Positions 12,425-61,410 of a stretch of DNA of 64,000 bases are shown piece after piece. The notes beneath the pieces were generated by a model that made no database searches, had not been told where the DNA came from, and worked only from the letters and a program-made list of their open reading frames with translations. Position 1 is the stretch's first letter. Every line of letters starts with the position of its first letter. Source of the stretch: Mesostigma viride (lineage: Eukaryota > Streptophyta > Mesostigmatophyceae > Mesostigmatales > Mesostigmataceae); assembly GCA_009746045.1 (NCBI GenBank), contig RPFO01000156.1:845653-909652 (forward strand). Reading direction: 5' to 3'. A program made the position numbers and the translations under genes.

Positions 12425-12927
12425 GTAGGGCCAAGGTGTACTGGAGGGGCGGGGACCTGATGATCAACCACAAGATGTGGACGCGCCCCGCGGGCTAGAA
12501 TAGCTATTAGCCCTAGCTTGTATCCATTGGTAGTCAGTCACTGCCGCTATGGCAGCCATGCTTAGAATGTTTGCCTAGCTGTGCCAACATACCTAGTCAC
12601 GTGCACCGCTAACGCACGGTACACACCCAGCCATAGCCTTAGCTTAGTCCTTGTACAGCCATGCTACGTCCTGGCTATGAACAGATTACTTGCCCACGCT
12701 CCTTGTTATGCCATGCTCACATGGGTCTTATTGTACCCACAGATTGCCGGATCGTTTGCGTGTCCGTTTAGCGTGTCCGAGTGCAGCTGTGGCATGCATG
12801 CCTTTGGCATGAAGGAGAATGGGGGTCTCTGCCCTTTCTCCTGTTTTGCACACACAAGGATGTGCAGCACTTCGGTGCTCCGTGACTCCCCAACGGGAGC
12901 ACGAGTTTAATTAATTAATTAATTAAG
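12425..12927 (+). mobile_element. 5'-truncated LINE copy A: last codons of ORF1, 3' UTR and (TTAA)n tail
   Basis: The plus strand encodes VYWRGGDLMINHKMW and ends at TAG near 12498. About 410 bp of 3' UTR follow, containing GGAGTCACGGAGCACC in reverse complement, and then a TTAATTAA tail at about 12908-12927. The same ORF1-end to 3'-UTR junction occurs in the copies at 13.3-15.3 kb and 63.2-64 kb. No ORF2 lies between ORF1 and the tail. Confidence 0.65.
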
Positions 12928-13261
12928 GATGTTGTTCTCAAGCGCCTTGGCAAGGGACTCGGAGTGCTCACCTAGCAGCTAGTCGAAGTGCTTGACGATG
13001 ACGTACGTTGCGGCTGCGCTTGTATACATGTCTAGCTGCTGAGCTCAAGCTCCTCGCGCGAAGAGGTCAAGCGTCTGTTGCTTGAGCAGTGCAGCGATGG
13101 CGTCTAAGGTGGTGGAGGTGGTGTGGTTCAGCAGCATGGCGGCCCAGGTGGCCGTGCATCGGGTGGGAGGAGCATATCGATGGTCCGGGGCCAGCCGAGG
13201 CTGGCCCAGTGGCGGAAATGTCCGGGTCAGCTCCAGCCCATGAAGGTGGTCACAGTGTAAT
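12928..13261. other. Spacer between two tail-to-tail LINE copies
   Basis: About 335 bp with no recognisable feature. The tails of copies A and B point at each other across it. Confidence 0.4.
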
Positions 13262-13575
13262 TGCATTAATTAATATTAAACTCATGCACCCGTTGGGAAG
13301 TCACGGAGCACCGAAGTGCTTTTAATCCCTGTATGTGCACAACAGGAAGAAAGTGCAGCTCTAGACGTACCCCCTTTCTCCTTCCAGAGGCATGCCACAG
13401 CAGCAATCGGACACGATAGACGATCCCGCGAGTTCTGTGGGTGCAATAAGACCCATGTGAGCATATCATAACAAGGCGGCGTGGGCAAGCTTAGTAATCT
13501 GATCATAGCCAGGACGTAGCATGGCTGTACAAGGGCTAAGCTAAGGCTATGGCTGGTTGTGTATATGGCTGGTCG

Positions 13576-13576
<1 letters not shown>

Positions 13577-13617
<41 letters not shown>

Positions 13618-13619
13618 CC

Positions 13620-13655
<36 letters not shown>
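13577..13655. repeat. (GTAA)n microsatellite within the LINE 3' UTR
   Basis: About 19 tetranucleotide units, interrupted once near 13618. Confidence 0.95.
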
Positions 13656-13925
13656 CCGCTGGCGTGTCATGCGCAAAGGCATGCCACGTGAGTACTATGC
13701 TAATCTCATTAGAAAAAATAATTACACAAAAGTTTAAACAAATATCGTCTGCACTGATCATCCCCCAACCATTAACCAGTAGCACTAGATGGGGATGTAA
13801 TCTGGTCGTGTGTTAGCGGTGCACTGTGCGGACTAGGTATCAGTGGTGGCACGGCTAGGCGAACATTCTATAGGCATGGCTGCCATGGCGGCAGTGACTA
13901 CCAATGAGTACAAGCTAGGGCTATT

Positions 13926-15274
13926 CTAGCCCGCTGGGGGCGTCCACATCTTGTGGTTGACCACCAGGTCCCCGCCCCTCCAGTACATCTTGGGTTTCTG
14001 GGGGGCCTGGCTTGCCGGTGGAGGAGCGGTATTCAGGCCACAGGTCGCATCGATGCTGCTGCTGAGCGCGGGGGTCAGGTCGTCGTCCAGCGTCCATGTG
14101 AGGTCGTGCAACCTCTTGCGACGAGAGAGGAACCGCTGCTTGTCCTCAGGGGAGGGGAAGGTGAGCAGGACTGGTGGGGGAGCCGCCTTGTCCCGTGAGT
14201 GGGGAAGGCGGTGGCACCCGCGCAGTTCTACCTCACCTACCAAGCCCATGAGGGTACGAAGTTGGTCCTTCTGAAGCTCGTCGGCAAGGGTGGTTGACGT
14301 CTCACCTGGCTTCTGGGGGAAGCGACGCAGCACCACTCGGCATTCGCGGCGAGCGCAGTCGGTGGCCTCCCGTTGTTCGGCCTGGCGGTGGTCCTCCAGC
14401 TGACCTGGAGTTTCGTGGCGATGGCGTCAGTGGTTGAGGCGGTCACCGGCGCTGACCGCAGCAGGTCCGCATAGGAGAGCGGCCGGGCGGGAGGTCGCCA
14501 GCATCCTGCCGGGGTGGCTGGGATGCGATGGTGGCCGTCTGCTCCGCTATCCTTGGGACCTGTGTGGCCAGGGCCTCCGTCGGTGTGGGCGGTGATGGCT
14601 TCAAGCTTCTTCATGAGCACGCCACACTTTCCCTCCACCTGGTTGAGGCGGAAGAGGAGGGCGGCATGTGCATCAGAGGCCTGAGCCGTGGTCTGCAGCG
14701 CCGTGAGCTGAGGTTGAAGCTTGTGGGCGACCTTGGTTTCTGTATTGGAGACCTTTGCCTCCACCGTGTTGAGCGCCGTGGTCATCAATGTCATCTTCTC
14801 GGCCAGCGGCCAGGTCACGTGCTCCTCCAGCACTGCTCGGATGTCATCCTTGCAGAGGGAGGGAGCCGATGTGGCTGCCGGCTGCGCAGGCCGGGCTGGG
14901 TTGCGGAGCTTAGCGACGATGTTTAAAACAGTTAGCTGGAAGAAGCTGCACAGGATAGCGAGGGGGTGGTTGAGCTCTGGCCTGGCAAGGATCCCCTCCA
15001 GGTCGTCGGCGGGGATGGGCCCTAAGGGCCCAAGGAGCTTGCGTTCCTGTGCTAAGAACTGGACTATCTCGGCGCATTCTTCCTTGGTCAGTTGCAGCCA
15101 GTTGCTGAAAGAAAAGCGTTCGTAGTCTGGTAGGTACTTTCGCCATTTGTGTTCGTGGGAAGGTTTCTTGGGCTCGGGCGAGGCGCTTGGCGAAGGAGGG
15201 GGGACATCCCCCCCTAAAATCGTACATGAGCGTACTCCAGAGTTTGGCCTACCGCGCCGCCCGGCGCCAGCCAA
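13926..15274 (-). pseudogene. L1-type ORF1 (coiled coil plus RRM-like nucleic-acid-binding protein), frameshifted
   Basis: The N-terminal part (from the ATG at 15274) has KYLPDYERFSFSNWLQLT, then a Leu/Ala heptad-like coiled coil (ALNTVEAKV.., LFRLNQVEGK..), then a short SYADLLRS linker. The C-terminal part (RVVLRRFPQKPG, LMGLVGEVELRG, PVLLTFPSPEDKQRF, YWRGGDLVVNH) is an RRM-like ORF1 domain ending at a stop near 13926. The two parts lie in different frames that overlap near 14237-14400, so a 1-nt indel breaks the gene. A second indel scrambles about 13 residues after the LTPA motif relative to the copy at 63648. Confidence 0.7.
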
Positions 15275-16189
15275 AGTGAGAAGTGCTGGAGTGCACTCAG
15301 TCTGTCAAAAAGCTGCGCCAGACCGACTTGGGAGTGTGCTACGTGCTACGTGGCTTGTACGACACGTGGCACTTTTTGTAGAATCTCTTAGTAGAAGCTC
15401 TTAGTAAGCGATAGTATTAGCATATTCTCCAAGTAGAAGAATGACGTCAAGCCGGCGGAAATTCGATGCCTATTGCCTGACGCCAGGTCCGGTGTCAGAA
15501 TCAACAACAACAACCTGACGCCTGCCTGAAAGTCGATACGTCTTCCTAGAATCAACCAATACTTGGTAAGTTCTCAGCGTAAGTTGTAAGTACAGCAGGG
15601 CCGAAGCGGACACCTGCACTTGAAAATCAAACGCCTGACCGAGCTAGCGGGATCACCAGAGCGCACTAGCGCACTCCTTTCCTAAAACCAGGCGCCGGAC
15701 CGCCAAAAGGAGTTAGCTCCACAAAATTTTTCTTCGCGCCGCCCTAAAATTTTCGACTGGAGTACACTCCGTCGCAAAAATTCTGCCGCCGGACACATTT
15801 TTGGAGTCCGCTCCACGTTTGGAGGTGCCGCGCCGGACACACGAGTGAGTGTGCTGTTTTGGCTGGATGTCCCCCCTCCTCTTGGCGATGGGTTTGCTGG
15901 CGAAGGGTTTGCGGGCCCAGATGGCTGGGCAAGGACAATTGATGGCGAGTGGGTTGGGCTGGGAGCCGGAAAGCTCCTTTTCCAAACCTCGTTTTGCTTT
16001 TGGAGCAGTCATAGCTGCTTGTCACGTGCGTAACCTTTTCGATACTGCGTTTCAGCCGTAACTGATTATACTGGCGAGTGCGTCTTAAAAAGGCGCATCG
16101 AATGCAAGTGATCTGACTGAATTAGGGGCTCAGACGCAAAAGATCTGAGCACCGCCGTCAGCCATACCGCCGTAAGCTGTTTTCATTTT
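15275..16189. other. Possible 5' flank/5' UTR of LINE copy B
   Basis: No complete gene is seen. The stretch has repeated GGAGTRCRCTCC-like words (near 15230, 15290, 15760 and 15805) and a minus-strand frame at 15713-16012 without recognisable domains. Some of it may be 5' UTR of the LINE, but this cannot be shown here. Confidence 0.3.
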
Positions 16190-16330
16190 GAAGTGTAATT
16201 GACCTGTATGCACAGCAAGAAGGGGGCAGGGACCACCCCCTTCTCTCATTTGCCGTGAAAGGCAGGCCACAGGTTCAATTAAACTGCTCGCTGGTAGTCC
16301 AGCAACTACTGTGGGTGCAATAAAAATTCT
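16190..16330 (-). mobile_element. Diverged LINE 3'-end fragment
   Basis: The word order resembles the minus-oriented 3' UTR at 63290-63430: a CCTGTRTGYRCA start, an AAGGGGGCAGGGACC-like stretch, a CCACAG, and CTGTGGGTGCAATAA. It sits downstream of the stop codon of the large minus-strand gene. Confidence 0.4.
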
Positions 16331-16608
16331 TCATACCAAGAGCATAGCGGATGCTTTCATATGTAAGGCTGCTCTCTAATGTTAGGAGATCCGGAATCAT
16401 CAACACTACACAAGCATCGATGACATTAGCAGCCAGGATTCCTATTGCGATGATTAACACAGATCGCCAGGACACCCGGGGACAAGACAGGCTATATATA
16501 CAGGCAATCTCACCTCCGTAATTTATCATTCTCAAAGAATATATACAGCCAGGCAAATTTTACTACACCGGCATATCACCCACGGATGCACTGGGAGCCG
16601 CTCACTCG

Positions 16609-54349
<37,741 letters not shown>

Positions 54350-57191
54350 GCTGATGTGTAGTATCTGAAATTACCACCCATTCGCCCGAACGCTGCCCGC
54401 GGGAGTCGAATCACCCAAGCTTCACGTCCATGGCGGGTGAAAGAAAGGGCGGTAGGCACGTCAATGTTGATTACAATTTTAGAAATTTGGAGCCATGGGT
54501 CACGTACGCTACGGCAGCAACGGCAGCAGATGTTCCCATTGGGCGATCCATGATCGTGAGTATGCACTTCATAACAGGTTTGAACCCATGTTGACCCCAG
54601 ATGGCTTCCTTATTCGCCTTGACGACGCCAGTAAGAGAACTAGAGAAGGGCCAATTATCACAGGATTTGGCGTGGATGGTCAATACATACACTAGGCGGC
54701 AACATGGGCAGCGCCGTGGATTTTATACAAAGACTGTATTTAAGCAACTGCTTCCGTGGCCGATGTAGCAAGCGGGCCACGAGTGTGACTTTCCTCGACT
54801 GTGAGAACTCAGAACCTGGGTTCTTCGTTAGACAAATTTCTTTTCCTTCTGTCTCGCCTCGGCCCTGCTCCAGGTAATGCTGCCAGTTATATGCTGCCAA
54901 CTGGCAGTTGCACACAGCCACGTCTTCTTCTTCCGGGTATCTAAAGCAGTTTTTCCATTCCCTGAAAGCAGAATACCAAGCATTCTTGACAACGACGAAA
55001 ATAGCAGCTTGCTATCTGCATCCATGCGATTCTGCTCGCGCCAAGCGTGGCAGGCTGGCTATGGCAGTGCCATTCCTCACGACTGACACTTGCACACCGG
55101 GAAAAATTGTTCAACGTTCTGCGTTCACGGTCGTCGACAAGGCCGGGTTGTTGTCGTCGTTGTCCCACGCCGCGCATGGGCAGCAGAGAATCTTTACAGT
55201 ACTGCACAGCTCCCCGCGCGCCAACCGACGACCCTGGACCAGATTCCACGAACGGTAGCGGGGGCATTTATGGGATCTAGGACCGGGCGTGCTTGGCTCA
55301 GCCGGAATGTAGAACGAGCAGGCGTATCTCGCGGTGTCCATTGGTGACACGGCTGACACTCGCACGCCGAACAAAATTTGTTCAACACGCGATGTTCACG
55401 GTCATCGAGAAGGCCTGCGTCGGTGCCTTTCCATGCCTTAAAGTATGCCGCGCGACGCCGTCCCCTCGAGACCGTGCATGCCTTCTTCTGGCAGCGCCCC
55501 CCCGCTCTGGCGCTCGTCAACACCCGACGGCAATGGGCACCCTCAGAAACGACAGTACTTAAAAAGTGCATTCCGGAAAACGACGACCTGGCCATGGCGG
55601 CATGCGCCCACGCATGGCATTTACGTTTTCGTTCGAATTTTCTGACCAAACTCAGGAAATTGATTTTATACGACCTAAAGATGATCCAGGCCAATTTTTG
55701 ATTCGCGGGAATGCCATTTGATAGGTGTCGGCGGCGTTCTCGCTGGAAAAAACTGCGATCAGGCCGGACGATAGAAACGTTGACAGCAATACCTTTCCGG
55801 CGTATTTTAAAGGATATATTGGTTTCTTTGTAATTTTTATGATACATAGTAGTCGTAAACGTGCAAGGGTGGCCAGAAATCGCCGAATCCAGCGACCATG
55901 CTGCACAACTTTGGTGTGCCGAAATGCGCCATTTTGCGGCCACCGCCTGGGCCAAGGTAACGCCATCCATGCCTGGTAAAGCTTAAGCATCGTTTTCCTA
56001 TCGATTTTTGACGTCCATATATACGTTCTAGCTTGTGTAGCACATTCTTTTTGCATTATTCATGCTCTTTCTTGACCCTGGCCTGGCCCCTTTCTAAAAC
56101 ACCCTTCTTATATGCCTCCCTCAGTCAGTTGACCTGCCACAGGGTGATGGTGATAAGTTTTAGAGGCTGTATGGGTTTGAATACCTCCATATATGTTTGT
56201 TATACATTTCCCACACACATATTGCATGAGTGTGAGGCAGTTGGCTGGTCTCTGTGGCATCATCAAGCATGTAACCGGTGAGTAGAAGCTTCCCATTGTC
56301 AGCATGTGCCACCAGGTGTGCTGGCCATCACCTGGCAAGCTATAGCAGCTTAGGCCTAGTTTATCCTTGCTAGGGCAAGCTGAAATAGGCTTAAAATCAC
56401 TAGTTTGTTGGTGGCTGCCTCCTAGAATGCATGCCTTGCGTAGGGTATCCGTACCACGTTACCTACGTGCATGGACAAGGTGGCACCTGCACATAGGTGC
56501 CATGTAAGGGCAGTGTGATGATGCAGTTATGTTTCCCCATCATTGTGGAAGGGAAATGTATTGTGTGGCATGGTTGGGGGCCATATTAGTAGGTATTAGT
56601 AGGTAGTATGCCCACCCCTACCCCCTTGGTTGCTTTTTACCACCGGTACCCCTACGGGCTGTACTGGGTGTAACTGCTGGTATACCCACCCAAATGATGA
56701 CCCCAATGGCTCAAACTGTTCAGCAACTAATTGTTTATCATCCCTGAAGTGGTAGGTGCCTAGCTCTTACAACATAATTCAAAATGCACATTCTACCAAA
56801 AATGAAAACGCTCGTCTTGACCCCCCTGACTTTGACGGCAGTTATACATGGCGTACCCTGCATATGTGTAAGGTTGTGATATACCAACCCGAAGGGCAAC
56901 TCATGGACATGCTTGGCCCCCAAGGACAGCCATTGGATATGGGTGGGTTGGATGGCATCTGGTTTGCAAAATTGTGAAGTTACAGCCGATGCATCGGCAG
57001 TATTTCTGCCCATTTAGGGGTTAAATATACGGTCCCAGCGTCCTCCATTTAGGCGTTTTCGCAGGCATTAGGACAGCTAGCCATCTCGGCACATGTGTGG
57101 TTTACAAGAGGCCGGTGTTCAGCACAACCAAACCGGTCGGTCTACATCCACGAGCGTGTGACAGACCAACCCAACATGCGCGACGCGCCAG
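54350..57191. other. Intergenic region with a diverged tandem duplication
   Basis: 55079-55260 and 55350-55530 are related (CACTTGCACACCGGGAAAAA and CACTCGCACGCCGAACAAAA, then TTCACGGTCRTCGA in both). A minus-strand frame at 55194-55970 covers part of it but has no recognisable domain. A short plus-strand frame at 56756-56977 (YQPEGQLMDMLGPQGQPLDM) could be a retroelement remnant. The promoter of the large minus-strand gene should lie just above 54349, but no element was identified. Confidence 0.35.
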
Positions 57192-58730
57192 CTACGGCTC
57201 GGTCGCCGCCACCGTCGCATTCGCTAGGCAGGCGATCTCGTAGGGCTTGTCGACTAGCTGGATGTCCAGCCAGTGGGGCCCCTTGTCGGTGGGCACGGTC
57301 ATGGCGTCGTCATCCCATCCATCGTAGAAAAGCTTCGCTGCTCGGCAGTGCGCTTTCGGTTTGCGCTCGTGGGGGTTGTATGCGTTGTCCAGCAGCGCCG
57401 TCACGTACGACAGCAGCACGGCCTGTCGCTGCTTGTCGCTGGCATCGGTCCCCCCGTGGACGAGCTCCCCCCCGGTGCGGCGGTACGAGTGGGGGTTGTA
57501 CCGGATGACCAGCAGCGGCAGCCCCTCGCACGACTGTCCGAGGTTGAACAGCCGCACGAGCTCGCAGTATTGGTCGTACGAGCGGTGCTGGTGCTCGTCG
57601 ACCTCGATGATGACGACGTGGGCACCATCCGTGTAGATTATAAAATCGGGCCGGCTCGCCACGCACTCGCCGTCGTGGATCCGCTGGTCGTGCACCAGCG
57701 TCCACCGGCCGCCCTGCACCTTCGTTAGGGCAGCGGCCACCTTCCACTCCTCGCGGTGTCGATGAGTCTCGAACACCACGGGGTCGCAGTACCCGCAACG
57801 GTTGCGAAGGGGACGTCGCTGGCCCGCGATCTTGCCCTCTGCTGGGGTGAGGACCACGGGCACCCCCGATCTCCACTCCCATTGTAGACCACAGTTGTCG
57901 CACACGCCCGACAGCCGCTGGTGGCCCGCCTCTGCGTGGGCGTCGCAGAAGCGCTCGCCATGATCCGGGCCCGCGTACGTGCCCACGTCCTCGCATGCGT
58001 CCGCCTTGCACCGTTGTCGCGGCTCAGGGACGGCGGTTTTTTCCTTGTGCTTCGCGCAGTGGACGGCGCGTTTACCCACGTCGCCCCACCGCGCATACGC
58101 CTCACACCCTTTCGGGTGTTGGCACCTGGGATGCACCACGTCCACCATGCCATCCTCGGTGTGCTCGCTGCAGAACCGGGGCTTCTTGGCGCCGCGCTCC
58201 GCAAACGAGGGTTGCGCATCACACCCGGGCGGGTGTTGGCACCTGGGATGCACCACGTCCACCATGCCATCCTCGTGTGCTCGCTGCAGAACCGGGGCTT
58301 CTTGGCGCCGCGCTCCGCAAACGAGGGTTGCGCATCACACCCGGGCGGGTGTTGGCACCTGGGATGCACCACGTCCACCATGCCATCCTCGGTGTGCTCG
58401 CTGCAGAACCGGGGCTTCTTGGCGCCGCGCTCCGCAAACGAGGGTCGCGCATCACACCCGGGCGGGTGTTGGCACCTGGGATGCACCACGTCCACCATGC
58501 CATCCTCGGTGTGCTCGCTGCAGAACCGGGGCTTCTTGGCGCCGCGCTCCGCAAACGAGGGTCGCGCATCACACCCGGGCGGGTGTTGGCACCTGGGATG
58601 CACCACGTCCACCATGCCATCCTCGGTGTGCTCGCTGCAGAACCGGGGCTTCTTGGCGCCGCGCTCCGCAAACGAGGGTCGCGCATCACACCCGGGCGGG
58701 TGTTGGCACCTGGAACTCCGCACGTTCACC
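57192..58730 (-). pseudogene. EsV-1-7 repeat protein fused to a PD-(D/E)XK-like nuclease domain, frameshifted
   Basis: The N-terminal part is a series of 39-residue units of form RCQHPPGCDARPSFAERG, then AKKPRFCSEHTEDGMVDV. This fits the EsV-1-7 pattern (two Cys, about 16 residues, CxxH, GMVDV) known from brown algae, some green algae and algal large DNA viruses. After two diverged units comes CDNCGLQWEW and CGYCD (a possible extra zinc site), then SRPDFIIYTDGAHVVIIEVD, EHQHRSYDQYCE and LLVIRYNPHSY. The RPD..EVDE arrangement resembles PD-(D/E)XK nucleases. The last 357 codons (from 58265) are open to the stop at 57192. The upstream units are in another frame because one unit lacks a G near 58275. 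The start may be the ATG near 58730. It could be a sequencing error rather than decay. Confidence 0.7.
58097..58720 (-). repeat. 117-bp tandem coding repeat (EsV-1-7 units)
   Basis: Units begin near 58681, 58564, 58447, 58330 and 58214. The first four are 117 bp and nearly identical; the fifth is 116 bp (the frameshift). A more diverged unit follows. Near-identity at synonymous sites points to recent expansion or gene conversion. Confidence 0.95.
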
Positions 58731-58799
58731 ATGCTATTCTCGGCGTGGTTCCTGCTCGGCTCGCCAGTCCGGCGCGTCCCATTCTGCACACAGTGTTTT

Positions 58800-60260
58800 A
58801 CGACATCACCGCGGGGCCCGCTAACAGAGCGTGGGTAAGTGACGGCGGCGCGTCTCCCACCACCACGTGCCCCTGCCCACCACGCCCACGCGCCCAACAA
58901 GGCCACCCACCACGCCCACGCAGGCCACCCACCACCAGGCACGCACGCGCGCCAGCAACCAACACACCAATGCATGCCATGTGAGACATCCGCGGATGCC
59001 ACCCACGGCATCGACGCGCCGGCCACCCAGGCCCCCCGCGGACGCCACCCACCACACCACCCACGCATGCAATCCACCGGCACACCCGCGCATGCCATCC
59101 ATCATGACACCCACGCATGACATCCACCGCCGCCACTGCCACCACCCACCGCGCCCACGCATGCCAACAACCACATCCCCACGTGCCAGTGACCCACATG
59201 TCCATGCATGCCATCAGCTACGGTCCCCCCCGCGGGCCATCAATCGCCATACCCACGCACACCACCGACCACCAGGCCCACACATGCAACAAACCGCCGT
59301 GTCCACGCATGCCATCCACCACCACGCCCACGTGTGCCAACAACCACGCACACGTATGGGACCAACCACACACGCATGCATGCCGTTGACCACCACGTCC
59401 ACGCATGCCACCCCCCGACCACGCATGCCCTCGACAATAGGCCCGCGCACGCCGTCGACCACCATGCCCACGCAGGCCAGTATCCACACCCACGATTGTC
59501 GGCAACCACAAAGCACACACCCCAGCATCCCCGCCCCCCCCCCCCCCCCCTCTCCCACCAGCCATCATGCCCGCGCGTGCCATGAACCTTCATTCCCACG
59601 CACGCCGCCAACAACCATGCCCGCGCGTCCCATCAGCCACCACACCCGCGAATGGAATCCACCGCCACACCCACAGATTCCACCCTCCGCCACCACGCCC
59701 ACCAGCCACCGCGCCCACGCATGCCATCGGCGGCACCCGCGCGTGCCATCCACCCCGCCCAGGCATGCTAGCAACCCCCGGGCCCTCGCACGCCCACAGC
59801 CACGCCCGCGTTGGCCCTACCCCATGCCCCCCCCGTGCCTGATCCACCACCACGCCCACGCGGGCCCTCAACCACGCCCTCGCATGCCATCCACCACCAC
59901 GTCCACGCCGGCCAGTATCCACGCCCGGGCATGCCACAGCACGTCGATGCCCGGGCGCATGCCAGCACCCACACCAGCGCGGGCCATCCACCACCCACGT
60001 GTGCACGTGTCACGTACCGGCTTCGCCCGTTTGGGGGCCGGGCCGAAATCGTTCTCGGCAGCACGATGCGCGTCGCCGGGCCCGGTGCCTGCGGTCCACT
60101 CCGTAGGACTAGTCACACGGTGTTTGCTGACTGAATGCGCAGCCTGTCCGTCACAAGGCCACATCAGAGGGGACATGTCACGCGAACGAGGGACGTGTTT
60201 GTGAGGGGAGTGATCGGGGGACGTGTTTGTGAGGGTAGTGGTCTGACATCCCGCCCCGCC
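58800..60260. repeat. Degenerate CCACGCATGCCATCCACC-type low-complexity region
   Basis: Loose repeats of CAC, CCACGCCCACGCATGCC and ATCCACCACC over about 1.4 kb. Long frames on both strands (His/Thr/Pro-rich or Gly/Trp/Arg-rich) follow from the composition and show no conserved motif. Confidence 0.75.
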
Positions 60261-60274
60261 GTCCTTCCGTCAGG

Positions 60275-60945
60275 CACTCCGCTCTCTCTCTCCCTCTCTC
60301 TCTTCCTTGTCTCCCTCCCTCCCTCCCTCCCTCCCTCTCTCCCTCCCTCCCTCCCTCCCTCCCTCCCTCCTCCTCCTCCCTCCCTCCCTCCCTCCTCCCC
60401 TCCCTCCCTCCTCCATCCATCCCTCCTCCCTCCCTCCTCCCTCCCTCCCTCCCTCCCTCCCTCCCTCCCTCCCTCCCTCCTCCCTCCTCCCTCCCCTCCC
60501 CTCCCTCCCTCCCTCCCTCCTCCCTCCCTCCTCCCTCCCTCCCCTCCTCCCTCCCTCCCTCCCTCCCTCCTCCCTCCTTCCCTCCTTCCCTCCTCCTCCT
60601 TCCCTCCTTCCCTCCTTCCCTCCTTCCCTCCTCCCTCCTCTCCCTCCCTCCCTCCCTCCCTCCCTCCCTCCCTCCTCCCTCCCTCCCTCCTCTCCCTCCC
60701 TCCCTCCTCCCTCCCTCCCTCCTCCCTCCTCCCTCCCTCCCTCCCTCCCTCCCTCCCTCCCTCCCTCCCTCCCTCCCTCCCTCCCTCCCTCCCTCCCTCC
60801 CTCCCTCCCTCCCCCCCCTCCCTCCCTCCCTCTCCCTCCCTCCCTCACTCCCTCCTCCCTCCATCCCTCAATCCCTCCCTCCCTCCCTCCCTCCCTTCCC
60901 TCCCTCCTTCCTTCCTTTCTCCCCTCCCTCTCTCCCTATCCCGCT
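60275..60945. repeat. (CCCT)n/(CCTCCCTC)n polypyrimidine tract
   Basis: About 650 bp of C/T-only sequence with mirror-repeat character, so it could form triplex (H-DNA). Poly-Ser/Pro and poly-Gly/Arg frames are artefacts. Confidence 0.97.
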
Positions 60946-61410
60946 GTGCGGCGGGTAGTCCTCGCTAGTGCATTATATGGCCGGCGGGCGAGCAAACGTG
61001 CAGGTTCGAAAAGAACGACGCGAAAACAACCAAAACAAACGTACGGACTGGCAACGTACCCGCTGTGCGGCTTCGCTGCGTCCACCCGACGCATGCGCGG
61101 TGTCGTTGCGCACCCCGCCTGGTGGCTGCGCCGGTTGGGCAGAAGAAGCCGCGGTACGACGCGGTGGGTGGGGCGGGTGGGACGGGGGTGCGCCAGAATG
61201 GGGGCTGCATTAGCGAGGGGAAAATGGTGTGTGCTGGGCCCACGCGCAGCCGAACCAGGACATGACGGGCAGCACACCCAACATTCCACACCCACCACCC
61301 ATCATCCTGCAGTCCCACAAGCGTGCATTTGCTCGGAGCCCCACCTGCACGGGGTGGCCACCGGCCGAGCGCTCCGTCTCGGCCTTTTCCGCCTTGCGCG
61401 CCGACTCAAG

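Larger units (their letters stand above)
13262..15274 (-). mobile_element. LINE copy B: ORF1-only element with 3' UTR and ATTAATTAAT tail
   Basis: Reading on the minus strand: ORF1 from 15274, stop near 13926, 3' UTR, and a short AATT-type tail at about 13263-13277. The UTR carries an extra segment of about 250 bp including (GTAA)n at about 13577-13655. The true 5' end is unclear and may lie beyond 15274. The element matches copies A and C at its 3' end but lacks any endonuclease/reverse-transcriptase ORF. Confidence 0.65.

Noticed and set aside
58867-60204. 445-codon His/Thr/Pro-rich plus-strand frame and Gly/Trp-rich minus-strand frames
   Set aside because: Low-complexity CCACGCATGCC repeats give stop-free frames on both strands; no conserved motif.
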